A stretch of 64,000 nt of DNA, taken from the NCBI GenBank assembly GCA_006503535.1, contig QYRS01000017.1, forward strand, positions 434,001 through 498,000. Reading direction: 5' to 3'. Position numbers and translations under genes: made by a program. Positions 10,517 through 22,543 of the stretch are shown here, in pieces (position 1 is the stretch's first letter; every line of letters begins with the position of its first letter). The notes below the pieces were generated by a model, which was not told the DNA's origin, did no database searches, and saw nothing but the letters and a program-made list of their open reading frames with translations. This stretch comes from Arthrinium phaeospermum. Lineage: Eukaryota > Ascomycota > Sordariomycetes > Amphisphaeriales > Apiosporaceae.

Positions 10517-12284
10517 CTCGAGCCGGCGGTAACATATGCGCCCTAAACATATGCCGCACTATACCCCAAGCGAAGTGCAAATATATGTGCAGTAAGCCAG
10601 ACAGTTGGAGGACTATGTGAAGGGCAAGTTTTGCATACAAGAATGAGGCATCCTACCGGGGCTACAGTGAGAGAACTCTCTCCAGTCTAGCTAGAATATG
10701 GGCAAACCCAGCGCATTTAAATAGATAGGTAGATACCACCTCAGCTCTGTGCACATCCACTTTCAGCCGCAACACGGGAAATGATAACAGGCCGAACAAG
10801 AAAGATTCCAGAGGCATCGGAAAGTATACTATCTCGGCTCGGGTATCAGATCGAACCAGATCTATTGGTAACGCTACCCATTCCCACCGAGGAGGCTTGC
10901 CTCATGCAGGCTCGATCAAGGTCGGCACATCCAGAGTTGTAACAAACATTTCTGTCGATCCTATCTTTCCGACCGTGGAAGGTGTGATTGTGATGTCTTG
11001 TAGGATTGCCAATATGCAAGCCTTCTGCAGCCTCGGCGGTTACAGGCCGCATCCTGGCGTCCTGGCATCCTCGCCTCTGTTTCCCATTTTGCTCATTCAA
11101 AAGGGTAGCAACAGGCATTATGTTTTCAGCTCATGCTTGTCAGAAATTTTATAGGGATATAATACGAATTGAGATTATTCATGTTTTTAACAATATACTT
11201 TTCGAAAAAGCTGAGGCTGAAGACTTAGAGGCAGGGTTTGTCAACAGAGTCTCGCAGCAGTACTTGTCTCCAATTCACACGTATTACGCCTTACTGCGCT
11301 ACTTATGTCTTACATCATGCAGGCGAGGCAGTTTATTTTGCTGTCAACTGTCGTTCCCCATCGATGATGTGTGGAAGCTAGCGATTGATGCATGGGCAGC
11401 CAGTCCAGACGCAGCTCGCAAGGCCACCTTGTCAATCCGTCCTTTCGAAGCAGATTCTCAACGTGTTTCCCCCCTGTCTGTGCTCCAACGCTGGCATCGT
11501 GGCAACCGATAAATGGTGACTGGTTCATGTCGGTAGCCGACGCCATTCTAGTTTGGGGCAATCACCGAAGCAGGCTGCCTTGGCATGAGCAGGCTGCCTT
11601 GGCAACTTGACTGGTGAATGCAAATGGGTGAGACAAAGTTGGTCGATGGCTTTCCAACAAGGCAGTTGTTTGATTGGATATTCCTTTGAGAACAAATGCC
11701 CGATATGCCCTCTTCCGAATCATTACCCGCCGTGGCGTTTTCCCTTTCCACACTGCCCTGCCACGACGTCTATCAGGTATGCCCCTACCACCCCCTTTTT
11801 GAACTTGATTCGTTTGTAACATACGGTTGCCCTGTCCCCATTTCGGGCATTCGGATCTACCGTAGTTATCGCCAAGTCGATCGACCCCTGTTCATAACAT
11901 CTCCGAAATGTGCCTCGTGCGTCAGCATGCACGAAGATAGCTCCGAGCGAGGGCGATGACGGACTGCGAAGCTTGCATGAGCAAGCAGGCCACACGATGT
12001 GATTTTGTCTAACCTAAAATATCCCGTCATCTTCAGGAGTCTCAGAGCTTCACTATTGCATGCCAGGACTCATGTCTAGGAGCCTTGAAGGGGTCTCTTA
12101 TTATCCTACTTTGAAATGACGACACCGGGGATCCCGACCAGCAGTCACATTGTCAGAAAGGTCGGTTTAATATGGATAAACATTACAGCATTAATACATT
12201 GCCACTGCTGGAGCTATCCCAGCAGATGACCACCATAACTAATTACACATTGCCTCCAAGGCAACCCTGTTACATCACACCGCA
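10517..12284. other. Intergenic, HET to tyrosinase gene
   Basis: 1.8 kb without a supported gene. The longest plus-strand frame (11006-11512) has no recognisable motif. A short perfect tandem repeat lies at 11569-11604. Confidence 0.5.
11569..11604. repeat. Two copies of a 17-bp direct repeat
   Basis: AGCAGGCTGCCTTGGCA occurs at 11569-11585 and again at 11588-11604, separated by TG, so the unit period is 19 bp. It is probably a replication-slippage duplication. Confidence 0.8.
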
Positions 12285-13823
12285 TTACATGTAGATGTAG
12301 CAGAACTCGCCCCCGTTACCACCGAGCGTGTTCAGCAGAGCCCCAAGCTCAACATCGCCGTTGAGGAGGCCGAGGCTGACGGTATCCTTAAGTGAACCCG
12401 CGCGGTTGGTCTGGAGATCGTTGCCGGCGACAGCAGTCAGACGGGTCTTCAGGTCCTGGACCTGCCACAGCCACCAGACACGATCGATCGCCGCGTGGTG
12501 GAGGTAGAAGGCCGGGTCGCCGGGGGAGGCGTTGATGTCACCGCCGGGGTCGCCACCCATGGTGAAGTGACCGCCGACGTGCACGCCGGGGATGCCCTGC
12601 ATGGTGTCCTGGAAGTTGGAGACGGAGGAGCTGCGGGTGATGAGGGAGTAGGTCTTGTCCGCGGTGCAGTCCTGGGCGGCGTCGCGGTTGACGGCGCGCT
12701 TCAGGCAGCGGGGGTTGTACCGGGTCGAGGTACCGGGGCCCAGGTTGACCTGGTAGTCGGCGAAGGGGCCCTCGGTGTTGCAGCCGGAGGCGCTGCCCAT
12801 GCTGGAGGCGTTGCCGTTGAAAAGGGGCGAGTTGACGGGGTCCGACGCGTAGCGGTCCCAGTTCCAGTAGGGGTGGGAACCGGCGTAGCCGCACTCCTCC
12901 TTCAGGGCCTTCTCGTAGGTGAAGAGGTAGTAGCGGTGCCAGGACAGGAAGTTGGCCGAGTTGTGGATCCAGGGGGTCTTGGCCATGTGCACGGCCATGA
13001 AGTCGTCGAAGCGCGAGCGGGCGCCGGGCACCTCCTTGGCGTCCGACTTGGAAGGGAGGGTCTGCAGGCAGCGGACCGCGGTGGTGTATGCGACGCGCTC
13101 GTCGAGCGAGAGGTCGCTCCACTCGCGGCGGATGGAGGCGGTCTCGAGGGTGCAGGCGCCCCCGGCCAGGTTGCTGGAGGAGTAGGACTCGAGCTTGCTG
13201 ATGCTCGAGTCGCGCAGCTTATCAACGACATCCGCGGGGTAGGTTCGGGGGTAGTTGGTGGCGGCAGGGGCCTTGGACTTGGTCGTGCTCGTGGAGGTCG
13301 AAGGGACCACGACAATCGACGACGAAGAAGAGGGCGAAGGAATACTGGTGACGACGTCGGTCGTGGCGGAGCTGGAAACGGCCACGGAGGTCACAGCTGT
13401 ACTGCTGGCTGACGACGCCTCAGCTGTAGTCTGGTAGCTGACGGCAGTTGTCGAGGCAGCAGCAGAAGAGGAGGCGGTCTCGATACCAGCCTTGGTTGTC
13501 GAGCCGGCGGTTGATTCGACGGCAGAAGAGCTAGCGGCAGATTTCACGGTGGACTCAACAGCTGTAGAGCCAGCGGCAGAGCTTGCGGCGGTGGATGCAG
13601 CGGCGGAGCTCACGGAGGTAGAGGCAGCTGGAGAGTCCAGGGGGATGGTAACGACCGCAGAGCTCTTGGCGGAAGACGAAGCTGCAGGCGCAGGTGCAAC
13701 AATGTACCCAGAGCCGGTGGCAGCTGCGTGTGAAGCAGAGCTGGCCGAAGGGGTGATCCTAACGCAACGGGCATCGGCGCCGGCAAGGAGCAAAGCCCCA
13801 AAGACGGGGATGGACACACGCAT
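12285..13823 (-). CDS. Secreted tyrosinase / catechol oxidase-like type-3 copper protein
   Basis: Single exon, 512 residues from the ATG at 13823, which opens a signal peptide (MRVSIPVFGALLLAGADA). An in-frame ATG 19 codons upstream would bury it. Residues about 25-185 are a Ser/Ala/Thr/Val-rich, probably O-glycosylated linker. The tyrosinase domain follows. CuA ligands are His279, His287 and His296 (the last in FLSWHRYYLF). CuB ligands are His415 and His419 (HVGGH) plus one of His442/443 in FYLHHAAIDRVWW. Such enzymes oxidise mono- or diphenols to quinones, giving pigment or modifying lignin-derived phenols. The C-terminal lid domain of intracellular tyrosinases is absent, so this is the short secreted type. 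Monophenolase versus diphenolase activity cannot be settled here. A TATAAG-type box lies about 270 bp upstream. Confidence 0.93.
   Translation of the reverse strand: MRVSIPVFGALLLAGADARCVRITPSASSASHAAATGSGYIVAPAPAASSSAKSSAVVTIPLDSPAASTSVSSAAASTAASSAAGSTAVESTVKSAASSSAVESTAGSTTKAGIETASSSAAASTTAVSYQTTAEASSASSTAVTSVAVSSSATTDVVTSIPSPSSSSSIVVVPSTSTSTTKSKAPAATNYPRTYPADVVDKLRDSSISKLESYSSSNLAGGACTLETASIRREWSDLSLDERVAYTTAVRCLQTLPSKSDAKEVPGARSRFDDFMAVHMAKTPWIHNSANFLSWHRYYLFTYEKALKEECGYAGSHPYWNWDRYASDPVNSPLFNGNASSMGSASGCNTEGPFADYQVNLGPGTSTRYNPRCLKRAVNRDAAQDCTADKTYSLITRSSSVSNFQDTMQGIPGVHVGGHFTMGGDPGGDINASPGDPAFYLHHAAIDRVWWLWQVQDLKTRLTAVAGNDLQTNRAGSLKDTVSLGLLNGDVELGALLNTLGGNGGEFCYIYM
13347..13710 (-). repeat. 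Ser/Ala/Thr-rich low-complexity coding segment
   Basis: This part of the tyrosinase gene encodes alternating Ser, Ala, Thr and Val with recurring Glu-Ser-Thr and Ala-Ala-Ser units. Codons vary, so it is a protein-level low-complexity linker rather than a DNA microsatellite. Confidence 0.7.
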
Positions 13824-16009
13824 AGTGAAGGACGTATGGGGTCGGGTGAACGATACACAGACACTGAAGAAGAAAAGCAACGAGAGACTGGCCAGCTAGA
13901 ACGACCTCGAAAGAAGAGGTGTCTAAACTAACGAAGGTGAAAAACGAATGACTGGTGTAAGTGAACGACAGACTAGAGGTGCAAAAACCTCCCTCCACGC
14001 GAAAGCTGAAGTCAGTGTTTGAGGCTGAACTTCTGGACGGCGATAGAGAGACCAAGACCCTTTCCGTGAGTGGTACGGATCGCCCACCTTACCTTATATA
14101 TGTTCCGAAAGGCCCTTCCCTTCTTCAGCCGCCACCCGGCATTGCACCATCAATGCCATCCTCCACAACAAGAATGGATATGGTGTCTGTGGTGTGTGGA
14201 AGATGGTCTTGATGACAAGGTATAAGGGGATCCCAGTCAGGTTATCGTAGGGGTTCCACTTCAGCTGGTGCCTCAACGGTGGCCATCCCTGAACTTCGCC
14301 GAGACCCCTGTGCTGCTCGGCTTCGTGGGCGCTAAATCTCGCCAAATCGGCAAGTCAATCGCCAGGAATCTTGAGAGCCAGCGCATGCATGTGCCAACTG
14401 TCCGGACAAATTTAGAAGCCAGATATATAAAGAATAAGTCATCCCGAGATGCGAAATTGTTTCATCTCCAGTCTCTCCTCGTCTGAGTGAGAGCAGCGTT
14501 GGACAGAAGCATCTCTCGTAGGAGGTTGCATCGCGAGGTACAGATGCGGCTCATGATAAGAGCCTAAAAGAAAATGGTCCAGATCAAAGCGGAGACCAAA
14601 CCGGACCATTTTGAGATTGATTTCGGCTCTAGCACGTCAACTTTAGCCAAGTGCGCCTACCTAAGGGGGCGTTGCTGCAGGGGGGCTATTTCACCGTCTA
14701 AGGTCCATTGGTGTCAGGTCCGCATACCACATTGGTTAGAGTGGCTGAGTGTGGCCAGCTCCGGGGTAACATCGTGCCTCTGGAGGGGGTTCGAGCGTTT
14801 CAACAAGTGCAGAGGGCTTCCTAGACAGAAACATCATGAGCCAGTAAGATGCCGGGAATCGGCAATCGTGGTAACAATTTGATCAAACCCAGTGCCCTGG
14901 TGAGATTGAATGCAGATAACTGAAAATAGAAAATGAGAGTCAGGTTGCTTTGCGCATCAGGTTCGGCCGAGTCAATGTAGCAACGGCAGGTATGTGTGCC
15001 TATGTAGGCCTCTGTCCAGGCTTCTGTCCAGGCGCCTTCAAAGCATTGGGATCGAGAATAACCACACCGAAAGCACTGTGGGCGTTGATGGCTACGCATA
15101 GCCCAGTGGTCACAAAATAGGAATTGATCTCTTGGGCCTGCAAGCCGAAGTGCTGGTAACAGGTAAATAGATGGGGGCAACCGCCGGCTGGTAAGCGAAC
15201 CGGAAATAACTGGCGCTTGGATCATTTCGCCCGAGTCAAGTAAGCCGCCAAAAATGTATCTCACTGCTCACCTTTCAAGGGGTCTTGATGACTTATTCCG
15301 ATTCAGGACCTCTGCAAACCTCGTATTTCCGACGACCGGGTACATTTCGGTCTGTTCTGGCCTAAACTGCGAGGTATTGGTAAAGGGTGCCAATTCAGGT
15401 AACAACTGAAAGTCATGCCATGTTGCGTAATTGGCAGATAGCTGTCCAAGGGATGCGACAGCATCGTGTCTTTGTTCCTTTGCTCGCAACTTTCGGTCAA
15501 TCAGACCAACGCGGTGCAACTGATCTCATGCACATTTGACTTCGCAACCAGACTCGCCATCGTTTTGTTCCATTTCTGCATTCTCGTATGCTGGTGATGA
15601 AGGGGAAAGGAGCGGATAAGATGTCAATTAAGGGACCTCCTAGCAGCGGGGTCTTTTTGTTCCGTTTCCCACCCCCACGGACGTTAGTTCGCAGCTGAGC
15701 TTCATTTTTTCTCCATTCAGCCAAGCCACATACAGCCAATTGTAGATTTGTAGTGGGTTCTGCGTGGTTGATCTAGGACCCTCCAAAAAATGACTGAATG
15801 AGGCTTACAAGCTCGCGCCACAAATCGCGGGGCTTCGAAATAATTCCAAGTTTGACATCCCACTTCGCCAACATCGTCATCGCAAATTCCAACTTTGGAC
15901 CGCATCAGGCAACATCGTCGCAAACACATTCCTGGACCCAACCCAACGAATAAACTCGTGATTTCGAGACAGCATCTCACACACGATACTCATCAACACA
16001 CATACCAAT
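13824..16009. other. Divergent intergenic, tyrosinase to PBDC1 homologue
   Basis: 2.2 kb holding two promoters. No coding region is supported. A tRNA-like D-arm near 14729-14750 does not extend into a full cloverleaf. Confidence 0.5.
14093..14100 (-). promoter_or_regulatory. TATA box candidate of the tyrosinase gene
   Basis: TATATAAG on the minus strand, 270 bp upstream of the tyrosinase start codon. It fits the TATAWAAG consensus and implies a 5' leader of roughly 240 nt. Confidence 0.45.
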
Positions 16010-16572
16010 ATGGATCAACTTCTGAGCGGATCCGCGCCCCAGAGGGTGCCGGGCAACTTCGATGCCTCTGAAGCCCAGAACCTCGAGGATGTAAGTAGTC
16101 AGACAAGCGTTTCGGGGTCGCATGGGACTAGTAGCTAACCGCAGATGATGCGCCGCAGATGGAGAAGCAGTTCGCCGTCAAGGTGGTGCAGCACATGGGA
16201 ACGTACTGGTCGATCCTGGAGAAGATCAAGGGCTCGCAGCTGCGGCTGACCAAGATGGACAACGAGATCCTCGAGCACCTGGAGAAGGACTTCCCCGAGT
16301 TCGACCCGGCCGAGCCGATCGACGAGGACAAGATGAAGAGCAAGGAGGGCAAGGAGCGCTGGCGCAACTTCATGATGGCCTACGAGAAGAAGATCGACGA
16401 CTACAACTTCGGCACCATGGTCCGCGCCGACCCCAAGACCGACTACACCCAGGAGGGCTCCATCTTCGTGCCCCGCATGCAGTTCTACGCCGTCGAGATT
16501 GCGCGGAACAAGAAGGGCCTGAACGACTGGATCTACGAGGAGGCACAGAAGCAGAAGGGTTCTTCGTCATGA
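16010..16572 (+). CDS. PBDC1 / YPL225W family protein
   Basis: Two exons, 16010-16090 and 16159-16572, joined by a GTAAGT/CAG intron in phase 0; 164 residues. The family (formerly the DUF757 polysaccharide-biosynthesis domain) is conserved from yeast YPL225W to human PBDC1. Recent work on the yeast protein describes it as a dedicated ribosome-associated chaperone for eEF1A. Conserved stretches are visible: EKQFAVKVVQ with a following TYW, LRLTKMDNEI, SKEGKERWRNFM, KIDDYNFGTM, and FYAVEIARNKKGLNDWI near the end. Length and motif order match the family. The acceptor at 16158 rather than 16144 is required to keep frame. Being a single-copy housekeeping protein, it does not inform on the neighbours. 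Confidence 0.93.
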
Positions 16573-17259
16573 GATAAAAACGGGAAAAAGTAGTGATGTT
16601 GTTGTGATGAGGTAGCGATGAAAAATGGGTAACGGCGATATTCGACAGGATCTGATATCCGCGCATCGGGTTTGCGCAACAATTTACAGCAATTCTGAAT
16701 GAACTACGGGTTTGGGGGGCATTTTCATCGGCGCATTCCCCGAAGCAGGTGAAGCTGTCTACTGCTGTCTTTTTTGGCAATCTTTTCGTCTAAGTGCTTT
16801 TGGTTGCCACTTGTGTCATGTCCTCCTGATCTAAGAGTTCCAGATGCTTGAAGTACGAGAGCTCCAGCTTGGTTTTGTTTACATCAAATGCATGTACCCA
16901 TCTTCCTGTTGGTCCACCTCTGTTGACAATCGATTAATTTGATCCCAAGCTGGCTGCCACTTCACATAATATTCAGGCGATTGACCCTGTGGATTTAGTG
17001 GGCTTCCCGTTGTTCATTCAGCTGTTTCTTGACTTCCGGCATTTAGATATCTCCTTGCGTGTCCTACTTACACTGACAGCTTTGGAAATTTTCTGGAATT
17101 GGTCCAAAACGCATCAAAATCGCAATTGCAACACACTTTCGATGTGACGACGTCTTCAGCAGGTCCGACTTACACCAGAAGAATACGACCAGGTCACCAC
17201 AGACGTTCGCCGGAACGATTCCAGATACCTAAACACATTGCACGGCAAGGGGAGGTACA
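16573..17259. other. Intergenic, PBDC1 homologue to ABC transporter
   Basis: The 3' flank of one gene and the promoter of the next. Nothing specific is recognised. Confidence 0.5.
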
Positions 17260-20200
17260 ATGGTAACATCAATGAAGTACCTGTTCGCCTTCACAGACCG
17301 AAAAGGCTACGCCGCCTTGTCCGCGGGCTTGAGTGCGTCTCTGGTCGTTGGCATCCTGAAGACGTCGCTGGCTGTCTTCCTGGGCGAGATCTTCCCCGTC
17401 ATTGCGGATTTCGGAGACGGGAAGATCGCCGGAGAGACTGCGCTATCACGGATATCCCGGTGGTGTATCATCCTCACGCTCGCGGGCGGCATCGCATGGA
17501 TTGCCAACTTCGTCTTGCTTCTCGCATGGGTCGCGCACGGGGAACGCCAAGCTCGCAGTCTGCGAGTCAAGTCGTTCGAGAGGCTGCTTGCAAAAGATGT
17601 GGCATGGTTTGATGGGTTATCCAAAGGACCCCCAGCTCTCCTGTCCGCCTTGTATTCGTGAGTCTGTTCCTTGCTCTTCTTTTCCCTTTGGGGCACATTG
17701 CAGCTGATCAATTCACTCGATTCCTCCTTCTAGGCAAATTCGAGAGCTCCAAGCGGCATCATCTGTGGCACTTGGGAATCTCACGGTTGATATCATCGCC
17801 TCCCTCGCAAGCCTTGGCGTCGCCCTGTACTTTTCTTGGAAGCTGACCTTGGTTCTTCTTTCCACTGTCCCCATAGCAGTCGTTATCCTCGGTCTCCTCA
17901 GCCGAGAGATCGATCCAGCAGTTCGCGCCCAGCATGCGGCTCTGACCTCGGCTTCGACCTATGTCACATCAACTCTCGCCTCAATAGATGTCGTCAAGGT
18001 CTTCAACGGTCTCGATCATGAGACCTGGCAGTACTCGGCTGTCATGAAGCGGTCCAAGGATGTTTACCTCGCGCAGTCCAGGGCGAATACGTGCCAGATG
18101 GGGTTCGTCAAGTTCTGGCTGGAGCTGCTGTTCGTCGTGGGATTGTTTTACGGCACTGTCCTCGTCCAAGACGGTGCCAGCGTGGGCAGCGTCGTGGCCA
18201 CGTTCTATGCGACGTTCGGGGCTTTGCAAGCGATTGAGTCCTGCATCCCCATGTACCTCATTCTGGTGAAGGGCATGATTGCAGGCCAATCTCTACACTC
18301 GTTTCTCAGAGATGAAAAGAAAGGCTTCGAGCCGGGAAGAACGCTTGGCGATCACGAGTGCCCTCAGATTGAATTTCAGGATGTAAGTGATGAGAAAGAA
18401 TTTCTCGCCGAAGGGGTCCGACTAACTCAGCCTAGGTCAGCTTTGCTTACCCTTCGAATACTTCCAGTCTCGTCCTTTGTAACGTATCCCTCTCGTTCGG
18501 TCGTCGCCCCGTTACATTCATCGTCGGGCGCAGCGGTTCTGGTAAGAGTACCATAGGCAACCTCATGGCGAACTTCTACAAGCCCTTGAGTGGCAACATT
18601 CTGGTGGATGGATACGATATGTCGAGCTGGCAGTCGGAATCTGTTCGGAGGCGTGTCGCACTGGTTCAACAATCGACTGTCCTCTTCGACCAGACCTTGC
18701 GCGCCAACCTCGAATGGGCTACCAGCCGCCAATCCGACCTACCAATGGTCGAACCACGCGAGTTGAGTGAAGCCTGTAGGACAGCTGCACTACAATTCTT
18801 GATCACCAAGCTACCCCTGGGACTCGAGACTCGAGTTGGAGCCAGCGGTCACTCCCTGAGCGGGGGCGAAAGACAGCGGGTTGCGGTGGCGAGGGCGAGA
18901 GTACGTGACCCGCCCGCACTTATCCTAGATGAGATCACCAGCAATCTCGATCCGCCAACCAAGATTCAGATCATGCAGAACATACGGCATTGGCGACGCG
19001 ACAAGGCGACGATGATAATCACGCATGACCTGAGTTTAATCAACGATGAAGATTACGTCTATGTTCTTGACGAGGGCTGTGTGGTCCAGGAGGGGATACG
19101 GAAGAATGTCGAGCTAGAGGGCCTTTTTACCCAACTTTTGAACTCGACTGATAGAGACAGCTGCATCCAAAGTCGCGCGAGCCGTGTTGAAGAGCCAGCT
19201 GTTTCCGACTCGGGTGGAGGAAGACATATGTCTGCCAGCAGTCAAGCAAGTTCGCTGTCAGTCAGAAGCATTCTGAGCCAGGTCGTCAGCCCGCCCATCT
19301 CGTCCTTGTTTTGGCCGATCGGGGGACTTCAGAGCAACATATTCTCTCCATCAAGTGTAAGCCACGCGCTCAGGTCGCCCACTTACCACCCAGTAGGGCA
19401 TCTTCGAAGTCCAGATACACGCGGTCGAGTCGCCTCTGACATTCGGGATGCCGCAAGAACATTCTCAACAAGCCAACCATATACGCGCATCAATGAAGAA
19501 AGGCCATTGATAACACGGCCGCAAGAACAGCCCAACAAATCGGGGTTCCATGATATTCATGAAGGGAAACAAGGCGATAGCTGGGATCCAGGCCCCATGC
19601 CTGCCGATCTCTCGAATGCGGTCACCAGCAACGACGAGTTGGACCATGGCGTTTTCGACCAAACGAATGATGCAAACTACATTCAACTGCCACTTCGGGA
19701 TATCTACCAGACAGTCTGGCCTCATCTACGCCTGAGGTATCGATTACTTCTCATTGTGGGAGTCGCATGCGCCCTGTTAATTGCAGCCTCGGTCCCCGCT
19801 TTCTCCGTCATCTTCGCACATTTGCTGGTGGTGCTGTACACGCCCGAACAGCAAAGTTCGGACCAGGTCCAATGGACGCTGCTCCTATTCATGGTCGCCC
19901 TGGTCGGCGGACTGGCGACATTCCTGGCCTACCACCTCTGCGACTATGCCGCGCAGGCCTGGATCGACTCGTTGCGCAACAAGGCGCTGTCTCGCATCCT
20001 GGTCCAGCCGCGCGCATGGTATTCCCAGTCTCAGAACTCGCCTCATCGCATCGCCGCGTGTATAGACCGTGGTGCAGAAGACATGCGCGGCTTGGTCGGT
20101 CGCTTCGTGCCCATGATGCTCGTGGTCGTGTGCATGATTACCGTCAGCATCGTCTGGGCCATCGTCATCTCCTGGAAACTCGCCCTGGTCACCCTCGCCG

Positions 20201-21783
20201 CCGCACCGGTCCTGATGGCGGCCACCAAGGGGTTCGCGGTGGTTTCCTGCAAGTGCGACCTGCGCTGCAACGAAGGGGCGCTCCAAACGCACGGCATTCT
20301 CACAGAAGCCGTCACGAAGATCAAGACAGTGAAGGCGCTGACGATGGAACGGTTCCTGCGTCGGGAGTTCAACCGGTCTGCCTCGAGGACCCTGCGGCTC
20401 GGGGTTCGCAAGGCCGTGGTCATGGCTGTGCTGTTCGCCTGCTGGCAGAGCGTCCTCTGGTTCACGATGGCGCTCATCTTCTACTACGCCACCGTGTTGC
20501 TGGCGGTAAAGCACGAGATCAGCGTCGATGCGGCGTTGCAGGTCGTCAACTTGCTGGTCATGGGCTTGAGCACTGCCAGTCACATCCTCAACTCGGTGCC
20601 AACCATCACAGCGGCCCAAGCCACGGCGTCACAGCTTCTGCACTACGTCAACCTGTCCGTCCATCCCGACGAAGGGCGTAGCCAGGGAGATAAGACGGTG
20701 ATATCTGGGAAGAGGAGCTCGTCGTTTGGGAACAAGCACATCACCTCGCCCTTCCCGATCCGAATGGACGGGCTCTCTTTCACCTACCCACCATCCCCCG
20801 AACCCGACAGCAACAGCTGCAATCCTCCCCCTGAACCCAAACTTCCCACTACATTGAAGAACATCAACCTCGAGATACGGCCCCACACCATCACGGCCAT
20901 CGTCGGCCCCTCGGGCTGCGGCAAGACAACCCTCGCCCACCTGCTCCTCTGCCTCTACGAGCCCGATGCCGTGCACCCGGCTCGCAACCTGTACCGGCAC
21001 CCCCTATCCTTCGCCGGCCTGGCCCCGCACAGCATGATCAACCTCGACGCCCTGCGCCGCGAACAGCTGCTCTCCTACGTCCCGCAGAGCCCCGCCCTGT
21101 TCCCGGGTCTCACGCTGCGCGACAACATTCTCTACGGCGTCCCCGAAGCCTCGCCCCTCCGCCGCAACTTGACCGCTCTCCACCGCGCCACTACCGAGGC
21201 GGGCATCCACGACTTCATCGTCAGTCTGCCGCACGGCTACGATACGCGGGTCGCGGGCGGTGTTGGTGGTGGCGGTTGCGGCATCGAGCTCAGCGGCGGA
21301 CAGACCCAGCGCGTCTGCCTGGCGCGCGCACTTATCCGGAGGCCCGCGTTGCTTGTCCTCGATGAGCCGACCAGTGCGCTGGACGCGCAGGCTGCGGCCG
21401 AGGTGCGCCGCAGTCTGGTGCGGTTCGCCAAGGGCGGCGGCAACCGGGCTTCGACAACGACGAGAGGCAGCTTCGCGCCCAGTCTGCTGGATCCCAGCGA
21501 GCTCGGCGTGGATGAGTACGGAACGCCGCCGCTGCTTCCGCCAGAGTTCACGGCGGCGGGAGGAGGGGTGAGGGAGACGGCGGTGGTGGTCGTTACGCAC
21601 TGTCGGCGGATGATGCGGGTCGCGGACCAGATCTGCGTCCTCGGCGGCGAGGGCCGGGTCGTCGAGCGGGGGACGTATGCGGAGCTGATTGATAAGGTCG
21701 GCGGCCGGTTTGCGGAGTTTGTGGGGGATGGGGTTTGGAGGCGGAGTACCGCTGCTGACGGGTACGGGTTTGCGAGGTTGTGA
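17260..21783 (+). CDS. Full-length ABCB exporter, Ste6-like (a-factor-type pheromone exporter)
   Basis: Three exons, 17260-17657, 17734-18382 and 18436-21783; 1464 residues in the order TMD1-NBD1-TMD2-NBD2. TMD1 occupies roughly residues 1-330. NBD1 has Walker A GRSGSGKST (380-388), signature LSGGERQR (from 490), Walker B ALILDE (about 507) and the H-loop in MIITHD. A linker of about 130 residues rich in Ser and charged residues follows. NBD2 has Walker A GPSGCGKTT (1173-1181), signature LSGGQTQR (from 1301), Walker B LLVLDEP, and H-loop VVVTHC. Both ATP sites look complete. The layout and N-terminus resemble fungal Ste6 homologues, which export farnesylated mating pheromone at the plasma membrane. 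A multidrug role cannot be excluded. NBD2 contains an insertion of about 40 residues between Walker B and the H-loop. No pheromone precursor gene is recognisable nearby. Confidence 0.9.
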
Positions 21784-22543
21784 AATGTGACAGAGTCAGG
21801 GGTGAGAGTCTATGAAACACGCGTAGGAGGGAGGTTCATATGTTGGTTGGTCTGTAGGATAGCAAACTATGGCGTTAGGTACATCATACTTGTCAGGGGA
21901 CGTACAAAGGGTTTATCAGGAAAAGGGGTGGATATCTTCAATGGTCATTACTCAGGACAGTAACCGATTCGGCATATGTAGCATTGCATCCGTCTCGAGA
22001 CTTGAGTATCTTTACAGAGATTGTTCAACATACATGGTCTCTGTAGTACTCATTCAGTTGTGGTCGCCGATGATTAACAGCGTCGCCTGCAAAACCTGAA
22101 AGTCTCCAACACATGTGAGAGAAACGGCAATAGGGGTAGAGTCCCACGCACTTGATAGTTGACTACGGTCACTCAGTGCCCGTTCAAGAACATCTACAAA
22201 GAAAATGATGTCGTGGGCTCCGACGTATTAATACGAAGTAGATGTTTTCATTTCTTTATTTGCAATGATCTATCGTGGTAGAGCATATGCTGTCCTGCGT
22301 ATAGCCGTGGTGGTTCGGGGATAATGATTTCTTTTTTCCCGGCGCCGATCGTGTGGGGTCAAAACAGTGGGCGTTTCTTCTCCGGCAAGGGGGTCTGACC
22401 CAAACGAGAACGGCCAATCCCATGAGTCACAAACGTGCTCGACCACGCTTCTTATTTCCCGCCAAGATTCTCTTGCTTATTTACCAAGACAGTCTTTTAT
22501 AAAAATAAACAATTTTCGAATCAGGAGACGGCTCACATGAAAA
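21784..22543. other. Intergenic, ABC transporter to GNAT gene
   Basis: No gene is seen. A TATAAAAATA run at 22498-22507 lies 37 bp before the GNAT start codon and may be its TATA box. Confidence 0.5.

Noticed and set aside
12495..13412. A 305-codon plus-strand frame opposite the tyrosinase
   Set aside because: Gly/Val/Ala/Arg-rich shadow of the tyrosinase copper domain.
14729..14800. tRNA-like sequence (a CCAC...GTGG D-arm with GGTTAGA loop and a later GGTTCGAGC)
   Set aside because: No acceptor stem pairs, the anticodon arm lacks U33, and the T-stem has mismatches. It is not a functional tRNA.
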